Notes under the pieces: generated by a model
Told to the model about the DNA's origin: nothing
The model's input: only the letters and a program-made list of their open reading frames with translations
Database searches by the model: none
In this document: in pieces, positions 33,125 through 41,943 of the stretch
Layout: every line of letters starts with the position of its first letter
Position numbering within the stretch: position 1 is the stretch's first letter
Assembly (NCBI GenBank): GCA_003021015.1
Contig: PXRK01000023.1
Location: forward strand, 1-48,080
Reading direction: 5' to 3'
DNA from: Halobacteriales archaeon QS_4_66_20
Lineage (GTDB): Archaea; Halobacteriota; Halobacteria; Halobacteriales; Haloarculaceae
DNA length: 48,080 nucleotides
Program-made: the position numbers and the translations under genes

Positions 33125-33925
33125 ATGGGACACGTTGAAAGCCTCTACGTTCATCCGATCAAGTCGCTGGATCCCGTCGCCGTCGAGTCGGCGCGGATCG
33201 TCACCAACGGCGGCCTCGACTGGGACCGCCGGTACGTGATGCTCGACGAGGACGGCGAGTACGTCAACGGCAAGCGTGAGCGGGCGGTCCACCGCATCCG
33301 CTCGCGGATCGACTGCAACGCGGCAACGGTCACCCTCTGGCAGCAGGGCGAAAACGACCGCCAGCAGTTTCACCTCGACGACGAGCGCGACGCCGTCGAA
33401 TCCTGGCTCGGTGACGCCATCGGCTACCCGATCGACCTCGCCCGCGACGACAAGGGTGGATTCCCGGACGACACCGACGCCTCCGGCCCGACGGTGATCA
33501 CCGCGGGGACGCTCGAACGGGTCGCCTCGTGGTACAACGACATCGACCCCGAGGAGATTCGCCGCCGCCTCCGCCCGAACGTCGTGATCGGCGGCGTCGA
33601 GCCGTTCTGGGAGGACCATCTTTACGAGGCGCCCGGCACCGTCGTCCCGTTCGAGGTCGGCGACGCCCGCCTCCACGGGGTCAACCCCTGCCAGCGCTGC
33701 ATCGTGCCGACCCGGGATCCCGACACCGGCGAGTCGACGGCCGGCTTCCAGGAGACGTTCGTGGAGCGCCGCCGCAACACCCTCCCCGAGTGGGCCAGCG
33801 AGGCCTGGTACGACCATTACTTCCGTCTGATGGTCAACACCCACGTCCCCGAGCTGTCGTGGGGTGAGCGGATCGCCGTGGGCGACGACGTCTCCGAGCC
33901 GCTACCCCCGACATCAGCCGAGTAG
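33125..33925 (+). CDS. MOSC-domain protein
   Basis: A 266-residue protein. Residues 1-100 are the MOSC N-terminal beta-barrel (GHVESLYVHPIKSLDPVAVESARIV, GLDWDRRYVMLDEDG). Residues 115-255 are the MOSC domain: RLRPNVVIGGVEPFWED, then NPCQRCIVPTRDPDTGE with the conserved Cys. Relatives (mARC, MOCOS C-terminus, YcbX) carry molybdenum cofactor on that Cys and reduce N-hydroxylated or sulfur compounds. ATG 33125 fits the conserved start. CGCTTTTTTCC about 30 bases upstream is a TATA-like element. Confidence 0.88.
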   Translation: MGHVESLYVHPIKSLDPVAVESARIVTNGGLDWDRRYVMLDEDGEYVNGKRERAVHRIRSRIDCNAATVTLWQQGENDRQQFHLDDERDAVESWLGDAIGYPIDLARDDKGGFPDDTDASGPTVITAGTLERVASWYNDIDPEEIRRRLRPNVVIGGVEPFWEDHLYEAPGTVVPFEVGDARLHGVNPCQRCIVPTRDPDTGESTAGFQETFVERRRNTLPEWASEAWYDHYFRLMVNTHVPELSWGERIAVGDDVSEPLPPTSAE

Positions 33926-33953
33926 CGACTGCCGCCGAACTGTCGGGGACTGA

Positions 33954-34061
33954 TACTGCCGGACGTGACTATGTTACTCCGAGTGATACTCAGACTGGGG
34001 TTTTCGGTCGTCTCAGATGCTGAGCGCTATCCAGGTGGGAACGGAATCACGTTCGGCAGTA
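33954..34061. repeat. Family C MITE-like element, 108 bp, TGA duplication
   Basis: TACTGCCGGACGTGA and TCACGTTCGGCAGTA ends (one mismatch); TGA at 33951-33953 and 34062-34064. Nearly identical to 22372-22479. It lies 28 bases after the MOSC stop. Confidence 0.9.
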
Positions 34062-34118
34062 TGACCGTCGGGACTGCGGCGGTTCACTCACGCGCACTCT
34101 TGAACGTGCAACGCCCCA

Positions 34119-35168
34119 TCAAAGCATGTAGTCGTGGTCGCCGGTCTCGCTCTCCAGAAATGCCGTCAGCAGGTCGATCGTCGACGCGATGTCATCGACG
34201 TGGGCGCTCTCTGTGACAGTGTGCAGATAGCGGGTCGGGACCGAAATCGCACCGACGGGGATTGCGCCCCTGGCGCGCTGGAATCCGGCCGTGTCGGTCC
34301 CGCCGGCCGGCAGCACCTCAAGCTGGTAGTCGACCGCCTCGCCCTCTGCGACCTCCTCCATCCGGCCGTGCACTTTCGGGTTCGTGATGACACTCGAGTC
34401 CTTGAGCTTGATGGCGGTTCCCTCGCCGAGTTCGGTCACGTGGTCACCGGGCTCGAAGCCGGGGACGTCGTTGGCGACGGTGACGTCCAGCGCGATCGCC
34501 AGGTCGGGGTCGAGGTCGAACCCGAGCGTCTGGGCGCCGCGGATGCCGACCTCCTCTTGGACGGTCGCTGCGAAGTGGATCGTCACGTCCGGATCGTCGA
34601 TCCGTTTCGCGGCTTCGAGCATCGCGAACAGGCAGACACGGTCGTCCAGCGCCTTGCCGGTGACGTGGTCGCCGACGCGCTCGGTCGTCTGGTCGAGCGT
34701 GACGAGGTCGCCGCGGGACACGCGCTCCGTTGCCGCTTCGGCGTCGAGGCCGAGATCGATCTGGACGTCCTCGACCTCCGGTCTGGACTCCAGTTGTTCC
34801 TCGTCGAGCGTGTGCGGTGGGGCGGAACCGATCAGCCCGGGCACATCGCCGTCGTCCGTGTGGATCGTCACGCGCTGGGCTTTCAGCACGCGCGGGTCCC
34901 AGCCGCCGAGGGCGTCGACTTGCACGAACCCCTCGTCGGTGACGTGTCTGACCATGAACCCGATCTCGTCCATGTGCGCCGCGACGACGACATCCGTGTC
35001 GCCGCCCTCGATGGTGCCGACGACGTTCCCCATCGCGTCGGTCCGGACGCGGTCGACGTCCGGCTCGAGTTCGCGCCTGACGACCTCGCGAACCCGATCC
35101 TCGTAGCCCGCCACGCCGCTCGTTTCGGTGATCTCCTGCAGCAACGCCAGATCGTACGGGAGAGACAT
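34119..35168 (-). CDS. M42-family glutamyl aminopeptidase-like metallopeptidase
   Basis: A 349-residue cytoplasmic di-metal peptidase (TET-type). Ligands and catalytic residues are visible: VAAHMDEIGFMV (His, Asp), ALDDRVCLFAML (Asp), TVQEEVGIRGAQT (catalytic and ligand Glu pair), LDVTVAND (Asp) and PTRYLHTVTESAH (His). Length matches the family; TET peptidases form dodecamers that degrade peptides released by the proteasome. A CTTATAGG TATA box lies about 25 bases before the ATG on the minus strand. Confidence 0.92.
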   Translation of the reverse strand: MSLPYDLALLQEITETSGVAGYEDRVREVVRRELEPDVDRVRTDAMGNVVGTIEGGDTDVVVAAHMDEIGFMVRHVTDEGFVQVDALGGWDPRVLKAQRVTIHTDDGDVPGLIGSAPPHTLDEEQLESRPEVEDVQIDLGLDAEAATERVSRGDLVTLDQTTERVGDHVTGKALDDRVCLFAMLEAAKRIDDPDVTIHFAATVQEEVGIRGAQTLGFDLDPDLAIALDVTVANDVPGFEPGDHVTELGEGTAIKLKDSSVITNPKVHGRMEEVAEGEAVDYQLEVLPAGGTDTAGFQRARGAIPVGAISVPTRYLHTVTESAHVDDIASTIDLLTAFLESETGDHDYML

Positions 35169-35345
35169 ACCTCGTTATTGCCGGGACCACCTATAAGACC
35201 CATACGAAACTCTCCGGGGCCGCAGCATCGACTGCTATCTGGCCGTTCCAACTCCCGATATGCCCGAGAGGCATACACCGGTGCCACCCGATACATTATG
35301 ATTATGGGTAATTATTTGGGTGTTCCGGTGGTAGTAGGAACTACG

Positions 35346-35447
35346 ATGGCAGCCAGCAACCAGTCAGTCGGCGTGGCCCACCACACGATCGTTCCGGTGA
35401 ACTTCGAGCCTGAGGAGCACGACCACGACGACGACCGCGGCGAGTAG
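35346..35447 (+). CDS. Possible small acidic protein (33 aa)
   Basis: ATG 35346 opens MAASNQSVGVAHHTIVPVNF...EEHDHDDDRGE with 29 of 33 codons ending in G or C and an acidic tail like other haloarchaeal small proteins. An in-frame ATG at 35298 would add 16 residues. AT-rich GTAATTATTTGG about 30 bases upstream could be a promoter. The reverse strand also has an open hydrophobic frame here (LLAAVVVVVVLL), so the coding strand is uncertain. The rest of 35169-35661 shows no other gene. Confidence 0.35.
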   Translation: MAASNQSVGVAHHTIVPVNFEPEEHDHDDDRGE

Positions 35448-35661
35448 GGGGACGGCTGTCGTCCCATCCAGAAGCCGGCTGGCGGGTCTGTGACACTCCA
35501 ATCTCTCTTCGTCGCCGACATTCTCGTCCCTTTTCCGGAGTGACGACTCGGTAGGCTCCGTATCGCGGTCCACACCCGGTGAAAAGTCACGCACGACCGT
35601 ATATGAATCACGTTCGGCTGCAGAGAAGAACCTTCTTGTGGGAGACAGGAGAATCGGGCGT

Positions 35662-37008
35662 ATGGGACTGTTCGATCGGATTCGCGGTGACGACGGGCCC
35701 CGTGTCGCGTTCATCGGGATCGACGGGGTGCCGTACAGTCTGCTGGCGGACCACTTCGACGAGTTCGAGAACTTCGCGGCGCTGGCCCAGCAGGGGACGG
35801 CCGACGCCATCGACAGCATCGTGCCGCCGGAGTCCAGCGCCTGCTGGCCGTCGCTGACCACCGGTGTCAACCCCGGCGAGACCGGCGTGTACGGCTTCCA
35901 GGACCGCGAGGTCAACTCCTATGACACGTACGTCCCGATGGGGCAGGATGTACAGGCCAAGCGCCTCTGGACGCGCGTCCACGAAGACGACCGGAAGGCG
36001 ACGGTGATGAACGTGCCGGTGACGTTCCCGCCGGACCGTGAAATCCAGCGCATGGTCTCGGGCTTTCTCTCGCCGGGCCTGGACAAGGCCGCCTACCCCG
36101 ACGACCTCCGGGAGTATCTCCAGGGGATCGACTACCGGATCGACGTCAACGCCAAACTCGGCCACGAGCAAGACAAAGGGTCGTTCATGGACGACGCCCA
36201 CGCGACGCTGGATGCCCGGTTCGAGGCGTTCAACCACTACATCGAGGCCGACGACTGGGACCTGTTTTTCGGCGTGTTCATGACCACCGACCGGGTCAAC
36301 CACTTCCTGTTCAAAGATTACGAGCGCAACGGGGAGAACCGCGAGGCGTTCATGGAGTTCTACCGGAAGCTCGACCGCTACATCGGTGAACTCCGCGCGG
36401 CGCTGCCCGACGATGTGACGCTCGTTGTCGCCTCCGACCACGGGTTCACCTCGCTGGACTACGAGGTGCACTGCAACGAGTGGCTCCGCAGGGAGGGGTG
36501 GCTCACCTTCGCGGACGACGACCACGAGGAGCTCGGCGACATCGGCGACGACGCCCGGGCGTACTCGCTCATCCCCGGCCGGTTCTACGTCAACCTTGAG
36601 GGTCGCGAGCCCCGCGGCGGCGTCCCGGAAGAGGAGTACCGCGAGACCCGCAGCGAACTCAAGGAGGACCTGGCGTCGTTGACTGGACCGGACGGCACGC
36701 CCGTCGCGAAACGGATCGAGACCAAGGAAGACGCGTTCCACGGCGACCACGGCGACATTGCGCCCGACCTGGTCGTGATCCCGAACGACGGGTTCGACCT
36801 GAAGGCCGGCTTCGGGGGCGCCGAGGAGGTGTTCGGCACCGGACCGCGCAACGGGATGCACCGGTTCGACAACGCCTGCCTGTTCATCGACGACGCCGAG
36901 GCGCGGATCGACGACGCCGACCTCTACGACATCGCGCCGACGATCCTCTCGCTACTGGAGGTCGATTACGACCGGAGCTCGCTGGACGGCGCGACGCTCG
37001 TCCGGTGA
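35662..37008 (+). CDS. Alkaline phosphatase-superfamily phosphodiesterase
   Basis: A 448-residue type I phosphodiesterase/nucleotide pyrophosphatase-like protein. VAFIGIDGVPYSLL holds the first metal Asp, SSACWPSLTTG the Ser/Thr nucleophile region, and VVASDHGFTSLDYEVHCNEWLRREGWL the second metal Asp-His. HGDHGDIAPDLVVIPNDG provides a further metal site. DLYDIAPTILSLLEVDYD is the closing helix. ATG 35662 begins GLFDRIRGDDGPRV as expected. Substrate unknown; there is no signal peptide, so it acts in the cytoplasm. Confidence 0.85.
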   Translation: MGLFDRIRGDDGPRVAFIGIDGVPYSLLADHFDEFENFAALAQQGTADAIDSIVPPESSACWPSLTTGVNPGETGVYGFQDREVNSYDTYVPMGQDVQAKRLWTRVHEDDRKATVMNVPVTFPPDREIQRMVSGFLSPGLDKAAYPDDLREYLQGIDYRIDVNAKLGHEQDKGSFMDDAHATLDARFEAFNHYIEADDWDLFFGVFMTTDRVNHFLFKDYERNGENREAFMEFYRKLDRYIGELRAALPDDVTLVVASDHGFTSLDYEVHCNEWLRREGWLTFADDDHEELGDIGDDARAYSLIPGRFYVNLEGREPRGGVPEEEYRETRSELKEDLASLTGPDGTPVAKRIETKEDAFHGDHGDIAPDLVVIPNDGFDLKAGFGGAEEVFGTGPRNGMHRFDNACLFIDDAEARIDDADLYDIAPTILSLLEVDYDRSSLDGATLVR

Positions 37009-37029
37009 GCGCGCCGCTCCCCGTCTCGC

Positions 37030-38103
37030 TTAGAACAGGTCGTCGATCTCCTCGCTGCCGAACTGTTCGAGCGGGTCGACATCCTCGGTTTCCTCGTGGG
37101 CGCGCTTGGCGCGCTCGATGAACTGCTCGACCCGTTTCGAACGCTCGACCCCACCCAGCAGGACCAGGGCCGCGAGGCGGTCGCTCTCCAGCGGGAAGTC
37201 GCCACCCCGGACCTGCAGCGAGCCGGTCTCCTCCTCGACCCACTTGCGGGCGCGCTCGACGCCTTTCCGCGAGATGCGTTCGGGGGAGCCCGCGACGACC
37301 AAAAGCGCCGCCTCGGCGTCGACGGCGTCGGGGAGGCTCATCCCCGTCAGCAGCGCTTTTCGCGTGATCGAGGTGATCGTGTTGATATTCTCGCTGGCGT
37401 CGGGCGCGGCCTCGGCGCTGGCGTAGCCGAGGCTGGCGATGCCGCCGTCCCGCAGCGTGTTGATGATCTCCGAGGAGTCGACGACGCTCTCGGCGACGCC
37501 GTCGACGACCTCGCCGGAGGCGAACATGAGCCCGACGCGCTGGGCGATCTGCTGGTTGATGTTGTCGAACCCCTCCTCGACGGTCTCGTTGCTGGTCCGC
37601 CAGGCGTCGTTGTCGATCAGGAGGGCAGCGTCGGCCTCGCGGGCGACGGTCTTCAGCGACCGGCCGGCGTTGGCCTGGTAGATCGATCCTTCGTCGCGGC
37701 CGGGGAGGATGCCAACTGTGTAGATGGGGATGTCGTAAATCCGGTTCATTTCGCGGGCCAGCGCCGGCGCGCCGCCGCTGCCTGTGCCGCCGCCGAGGCC
37801 GGCGACGATGACGACCGCCTCGGCCGTCGTGGTGATCCGCGAATCGAGCGCGTCCATCACCGCCGTTGCCTCCGACTGCATGATCTCGGCGCCGAGTTCG
37901 TTGTCGCCGCCGACCCCGTGGCCTTTCACTCTGTCCTGGCCGATCAACATCGTATCGATATCGAGGGACTGGAGGTCCGCTTTCGCCGTGTTGACGGCGA
38001 ACGCCCCCTGCACTGCATCGAACCCCATGTCGCGGTCGAACTCGACGAGGGTCTGGGTGACCTTCCCCCCCGCCTGTCCGACACCAATCAGGACGACTTT
38101 CAT
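37030..38103 (-). CDS. cetZ: CetZ-type tubulin-superfamily GTPase
   Basis: A 357-residue protein. MKVVLIGVGQAGGKV is the first strand and loop, and the tubulin/FtsZ signature GGGTGSG is at residues 104-110. The T7-like region is DNDAWRTSNETVEEGFDNINQQIAQ. CetZ proteins polymerise at the membrane and control cell shape and motility in haloarchaea. It ends in an acidic tail EQFGSEEIDDLF. It differs from FtsZ1/FtsZ2 in the absence of the usual N-terminal extension. Which CetZ subtype it is cannot be decided. Confidence 0.9.
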   Translation of the reverse strand: MKVVLIGVGQAGGKVTQTLVEFDRDMGFDAVQGAFAVNTAKADLQSLDIDTMLIGQDRVKGHGVGGDNELGAEIMQSEATAVMDALDSRITTTAEAVVIVAGLGGGTGSGGAPALAREMNRIYDIPIYTVGILPGRDEGSIYQANAGRSLKTVAREADAALLIDNDAWRTSNETVEEGFDNINQQIAQRVGLMFASGEVVDGVAESVVDSSEIINTLRDGGIASLGYASAEAAPDASENINTITSITRKALLTGMSLPDAVDAEAALLVVAGSPERISRKGVERARKWVEEETGSLQVRGGDFPLESDRLAALVLLGGVERSKRVEQFIERAKRAHEETEDVDPLEQFGSEEIDDLF

Positions 38104-38186
38104 ACTCGGTACTCTCGACTGGCCGCGTAATGAACGTTGGGCACGCGTTCATCCGCAGGGGACGTGCCGGAAGCAGCGCCCACTCA

Positions 38187-38299
38187 TATACACCCGGACG
38201 TGATTTGTCTACGATATCTCGACACAACTCGGGACTGTCAGGGTCGATACTCGTGGATATTGTGCCCTGACGTGTCACAGAGTCACGTCCGGGTGTATA
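38187..38299 (+). repeat. Family A MITE-like element, full length 113 bp
   Basis: Ends TATACACCCGGACGTGATT and AGTCACGTCCGGGTGTATA are perfect over the outer 16 bases. The centre includes TATCTCGACACAACTCGGG and GTGTCACAG. TCA lies to the left (38184-38186), but the right flank is GGT, so no duplication is preserved. Reference copy for the family. Confidence 0.85.
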
Positions 38300-38387
38300 G
38301 GTCCAGCACCGTCTCGCAGGCTGCGCCGCGGCGGCAGGAATCCGGCGAACCGACAGATTGAATCGCGCGAGCGCCGACGGTCGAACG

Positions 38388-39635
38388 ATGGACGCATCCG
38401 CCGATTCACCGCCAGTCCGGCGGCTCGCCGACTGGGAGCACGACCGCCTCGGGGCGCTCGCGGACCGCTACGGCACGCCGCTGTACGTGCTGGATCTCGC
38501 CCGAGTCCGCGAGAACTACCGGCGCTTCGCCGCGGCGTTCCCCGACGCCCACGTCATGTACGCCGCGAAGGCCCACACCGGCCGCGCGGTGCTGGAGACG
38601 CTGCTGTCGGTCGGCGCGGACATCGAGTGCGCCGCCCGGGGCGAGCTCCAGCGCGCCATCGACGCCGGCGCCGACCCCGACACGCTCCAGTACACGGCGG
38701 TCAACCCGCCGGCGGCGGACCTCGACTACGCCGCCGACCTCGGTGCCGACCACCCCGGGCTGACGATCACCGCCGGCGCCCGCGACACGTTCGACCGCCT
38801 CGCCGACCGGGGGTACAACGGCCGCGTTGCGATCCGCGTCAACCCCGGCATCGGCACCGGCCACCACGAGAAAGTCGCCACCGGCCAGGACGCGAAGTTC
38901 GGCATCCCCGCCGAGCAAGTGACCGACGCCGCGGCGGACGTCAGCGATCGGTTCGACCTCGTCGGTCTTCATGCCCACGTGGGCAGCGGCGTGCTCCAGG
39001 ACGACCTGGACGACCACTGCCGCGCGATCGAGCGAGTGGCAGAGCTAACCCGCGAGGTCGAGCGCGAGGTCGGCGACCTCGAATTCCTCGATATTGGCGG
39101 CGGCTTCGGCGTCCCCTACCGCGAGGACGAGCCGCCCCTGGAGCTGGAGATCGTTGGCGAGCGCGTCCGGGCAGCCGCGGGCGACCTCGGCGCGCAGCTG
39201 GCGCTGGAACCCGGACGGTACGTCGTCGCGGACGCCGAACTGATCCTGACGCGGGTGAACACGATCAAGGAGGCACCCTCGTCGACAGTGGTCGGCGTCG
39301 ACGCCTCGCTGGCGACGCTGCTCCGGCCGGCGATGTTTGAGGCCTACCACCCGATACGGAACGTCACCGCGCCGGAGCGCGAATCGGAGCCGGTGTCGGT
39401 CGGCGGCCCCTGCTGTACCAGCGCCGACGTGTTCTGCACGGACCGGCCGATTGCGCGCCCCGAGCGCGAGGACCTGCTGGCTATCGGCAACGCTGGCGCG
39501 TACGGGTACGAACTCGCCAGCCAGTTCCACTCCCAACCCCGTCCGGCGGAGGTTGCCGTCGACGGAGGCGAAACGAGCGTGGTCCGCCGCCGCGAGACGC
39601 TCGACGACGTGACCCGCGTCGAGCAGGATTTCTGA
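38388..39635 (+). CDS. lysA: Diaminopimelate decarboxylase
   Basis: A 415-residue fold-type III PLP enzyme that makes L-lysine from meso-diaminopimelate. The PLP lysine is Lys61 (MYAAKAHTG). Further motifs are LHAHVGSGV, FLDIGGGFGVPY, ALEPGRYVVADA and GGPCCTSADVF with the Cys that contacts substrate, then IGNAGAYGYELASQFHSQPRPAEV. ATG 38388 is used; another ATG ten codons upstream is possible. It stands alone here; dap genes are elsewhere. Confidence 0.93.
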   Translation: MDASADSPPVRRLADWEHDRLGALADRYGTPLYVLDLARVRENYRRFAAAFPDAHVMYAAKAHTGRAVLETLLSVGADIECAARGELQRAIDAGADPDTLQYTAVNPPAADLDYAADLGADHPGLTITAGARDTFDRLADRGYNGRVAIRVNPGIGTGHHEKVATGQDAKFGIPAEQVTDAAADVSDRFDLVGLHAHVGSGVLQDDLDDHCRAIERVAELTREVEREVGDLEFLDIGGGFGVPYREDEPPLELEIVGERVRAAAGDLGAQLALEPGRYVVADAELILTRVNTIKEAPSSTVVGVDASLATLLRPAMFEAYHPIRNVTAPERESEPVSVGGPCCTSADVFCTDRPIARPEREDLLAIGNAGAYGYELASQFHSQPRPAEVAVDGGETSVVRRRETLDDVTRVEQDF

Positions 39636-39717
39636 TTTGACCGGTCTGTTTGCCGCAGAACTCTCTCAACACGCTCTCTAGGAACTCCCATCGGAGTAAC
39701 CGCCGCCTCCGTATCGA

Positions 39718-39861
39718 AGAAAGCCCTCGGCGCGCTCGCGGGTCGCGCTGAGTGGGATGTCCTCAGTCGCTGCGCTCCTTCGGATAGGGCCCACTCAGCG
39801 ACCGCGAGCCACCTCGCCCTTTCAGTCCGCCAGGACGCTGGTTGCGTGGCCGGCAGAAACA
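39718..39861 (-). repeat. Family F structured repeat, copy 1
   Basis: Read on the minus strand: TTTCTGCCGGC, CGTCCTGGCGGACTGAAAGG, GCGGTCGCTGAGTGGGCCCT, ATCCCACTCAGCG and CGAGGGCTTTCTT. The same blocks in the same order occur at 45051-45290. The GCTGAGTGGG/CCCACTCAGC blocks pair to form a stem. GCCGGCAGAAACA is repeated at 39849-39861 and 39874-39886. It lies between two convergent genes. Confidence 0.7.
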
Positions 39862-39896
39862 CGGCGGTTGATTGCCGGCAGAAACAGGGTCGACGG

Positions 39897-40556
39897 TCAC
39901 GCTCGCTCGCGCGTCGAGATGGCGAGGCCGCTGCCGACAGGCAGGACGACGGTGTGGAACTCGTCGTCGGCGCGGACTGTCTCCAGATACTCGGCGATTC
40001 CCCGGGTGTTCTCGTCGTCGGGGAGGGACTCGCCGGACTCGAAGTACGGGAGAATGTCGTGGAAGTCGACGGCGCCGCTCATGATGTTGTCGGCGACGAC
40101 AGCGGCGCCGACGGGCAGCTGGTCGCGGATCGCCCGGAAGGCGTCGGCGTAGCGATGCTTCTGGTGGTCGATCAGCACGACGTCGAACGCGCCGTCATAG
40201 CGCTCGATTGTCTCCATCGCGTCGCCGTACTCGAAGTAAGCGCGGTCGGCGAGTCCCTCCCGCTCGAAGAACTCCTCGGCCAGCGCGAGTTCGTCCTCGT
40301 CGAACTCCGTCAGCACGACCTCGCCGCCGTCGGGCATCCCCTGTAGGAACCAGTAGGCGGAGTAGCCGAAGCCGGAGCCGAACTCGAAGACCTGCTCGGC
40401 GCCGCGCATGCGGGCGATCGAGCGCAAGAGCCCGCCCGCGTCCGGCCCGATGATCGGGAACCCGTGCTCGTCGGCGTGGGCCGCCATCTCCCGCTGGATC
40501 TCGTCGTGCTGGGGACCCGTCTCGCGGACGTATCGCTTTGCTTGCTCTGAGAGCAT
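39897..40556 (-). CDS. Class I SAM-dependent O-methyltransferase
   Basis: A 219-residue methyltransferase of the COMT/CCoAMT type. Motif I is VFEFGSGFGYSAYWF (57-71), followed by VVLTEFDEDELALAEEFF, an acidic residue for SAM ribose, then YGDAMETIERYDGAFDVVLIDHQKHRY and AAVVADNIMSGAV, the metal/catalytic region of this group. ATG 40556 gives the family-like N-terminus MLSEQAKRYVRET. Substrate unknown. Transcription is convergent with lysA, separated by the family F repeat. Confidence 0.85.
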   Translation of the reverse strand: MLSEQAKRYVRETGPQHDEIQREMAAHADEHGFPIIGPDAGGLLRSIARMRGAEQVFEFGSGFGYSAYWFLQGMPDGGEVVLTEFDEDELALAEEFFEREGLADRAYFEYGDAMETIERYDGAFDVVLIDHQKHRYADAFRAIRDQLPVGAAVVADNIMSGAVDFHDILPYFESGESLPDDENTRGIAEYLETVRADDEFHTVVLPVGSGLAISTRERA

Positions 40557-40642
40557 GCTGTTTGGACCTGTCGCGGGCGCGAGCAAGAAATTACCGCCTT
40601 TAGATCGTGCTGCCGGGGCTCATATGCAGCACGACCGTATAA

Positions 40643-41035
40643 ATGAACACCGACGCCATTTTGACCCCGCAGTGGCAAGCGACAGCCGTGACAGCGGTCG
40701 ACGACTGGGAGTACGATCTCGCTGCCGCCGGCGAACTCACCCCAGCGCTAGTCGACCGGCTCATCAGCCTCCACGGCGACCGCGGCCAGCGGGCCATCGA
40801 GGCCGTCGGCGAGGGCCGCGTCAAGGAGTACCGCGACTTCACCGTCGTCGTCGGCCACGAGGACGAGTACGTCGTCGAGGAGGACGCCTGTACCTGCAAG
40901 GACGCCGAGTACAACCTCGACCCGAACGATCCCGAACAGCTCTGCTGGCACGCCATCGCCGTCCGGATCGCCCGCGCCATCGGCGAAACCGACGAACACG
41001 ACATGTGGTACTCCGACGTCCGCGATTTTCTGTGA
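40643..41035 (+). CDS. SWIM zinc-finger protein
   Basis: A 130-residue protein with the SWIM signature CxCx(15)CxH: Cys83, Cys85, Cys101, His103 in ACTCKDAEYNL...QLCWHAIA. SWIM domains bind DNA or proteins. The N-terminal half (residues 1-70) is acidic and predicted helical. It may act as a small partner in DNA metabolism; no operon context helps. CCGTATAAATG lies directly before the ATG, and CACGACCGTAT here belongs to a repeated short motif in the window. Confidence 0.85.
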   Translation: MNTDAILTPQWQATAVTAVDDWEYDLAAAGELTPALVDRLISLHGDRGQRAIEAVGEGRVKEYRDFTVVVGHEDEYVVEEDACTCKDAEYNLDPNDPEQLCWHAIAVRIARAIGETDEHDMWYSDVRDFL

Positions 41036-41067
41036 ACCAACACTCGCGACTGCCAGTCCGGTGGTGA

Positions 41068-41655
41068 CTATGCTGTCGCTGGTCCCTCGGAGACGAAGTG
41101 CCAGACTGAGGTCGTCGCGAAGGCGAGCAGCGCCAGGCCGGCGCCGGCGCTGATCGCAGGGACTGACAGCAGCGTCTGGAGGCCGGCTCCGACCAGCAGC
41201 ATAGCGAGCGTCCCGGCCGCGAGCGCCGCGTAGTACCGCGGCCACTGGAGGTCGCTGCCGGACTCGGGCACGTCGAGATACTCGTAACACCGCTCGATGT
41301 GCTCGCCGGGCTCGATCGTGCCGCGAGCCTTCTCGAACTCGACGACGCCCATGTCATCCATCTTTGGGAGGTGACACTGGTAGAGGGCGACGTAGACGCG
41401 CTTGCGCTCGCTGGAGGAGATCCGGCGTACCTCCTTGTCGTTCTCCCAGGCCGCGATCTGCTCGGAGAGGTCGCTCAGCGTTGTCGCCTCCTCGTGCTCG
41501 CGGAGGTACTTCAGGACGCACCGCCGCCGCTGGTTCTGCAGCACCTCGAACAGCTGGTCGAGCCCCAGCTCGCGGGACCGATGCTCGTGTATCTCCGGGG
41601 TGGCGCTGACCGTCTCTGCGTCCGACTGCTCGCGTTTGAGTTCGGCGTTACTCAT
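41068..41655 (-). CDS. DUF7344-like winged-helix regulator with membrane tail
   Basis: A 195-residue protein. Residues 30-115 are a winged-helix domain (LDQLFEVLQNQRRRCVLKYL, TTLSDLSEQIAAWEN, RKRVYVALYQCHLPKMDDMGVVEFE) typical of the large DUF7344 family of haloarchaeal regulators. Two membrane segments follow (YAALAAGTLAMLLVGAGL, AGAGLALLAFATTSVWHFV). ATG 41655 is the conserved start; the frame is open eight codons further. About 290 bp upstream on the same strand there is an AT-rich 25-bp palindrome that may be a target site. Confidence 0.83.
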   Translation of the reverse strand: MSNAELKREQSDAETVSATPEIHEHRSRELGLDQLFEVLQNQRRRCVLKYLREHEEATTLSDLSEQIAAWENDKEVRRISSSERKRVYVALYQCHLPKMDDMGVVEFEKARGTIEPGEHIERCYEYLDVPESGSDLQWPRYYAALAAGTLAMLLVGAGLQTLLSVPAISAGAGLALLAFATTSVWHFVSEGPATA

Positions 41656-41845
41656 GGTCAGATACCCCACTGACACCACTCGTACCCAATCTTACCCGAA
41701 GCGTCTCGTGCCGCTCCGGTGCTCGGTTGTCGTTATCGGCCATCGGCAGTCTATAGCAGGGTATCGGATAAAAGTGCGCTGGGTAAAATATTAGGTTCTA
41801 CCTGGGGACCGATAATACCCGCCAGCTTCTGGTCAATACCGAGTT

Positions 41846-41870
41846 ACTTACTAGAGTTTTTCTAGTAAGT
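41846..41870. promoter_or_regulatory. Perfect 10-bp inverted repeat, AT-rich
   Basis: ACTTACTAGA-GTTTT-TCTAGTAAGT, within an AT-rich stretch (41820-41900) of an otherwise GC-rich region. The same half-site theme recurs to the right as TTACTTGA and CTCTCTCTAGT. It fits an operator for a dimeric regulator, maybe the winged-helix protein to the left; a terminator is less likely because it lies far from any stop codon. Confidence 0.45.
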
Positions 41871-41943
41871 ATTTAGTTATTTACTTGACTCTCTCTAGTC
41901 GGTTTTCGGGAGCTGCCGGTCGGTTTCTGGGAGACAGTCGGCG

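Noticed and set aside
35579..35625. AATCACGTTCGGCTG as a family C end remnant
   Set aside because: The match to AATCACGTTCGGCAGTA ends after 13 bases and no opposite arm or T(G/C)A flank is found, so chance cannot be excluded.
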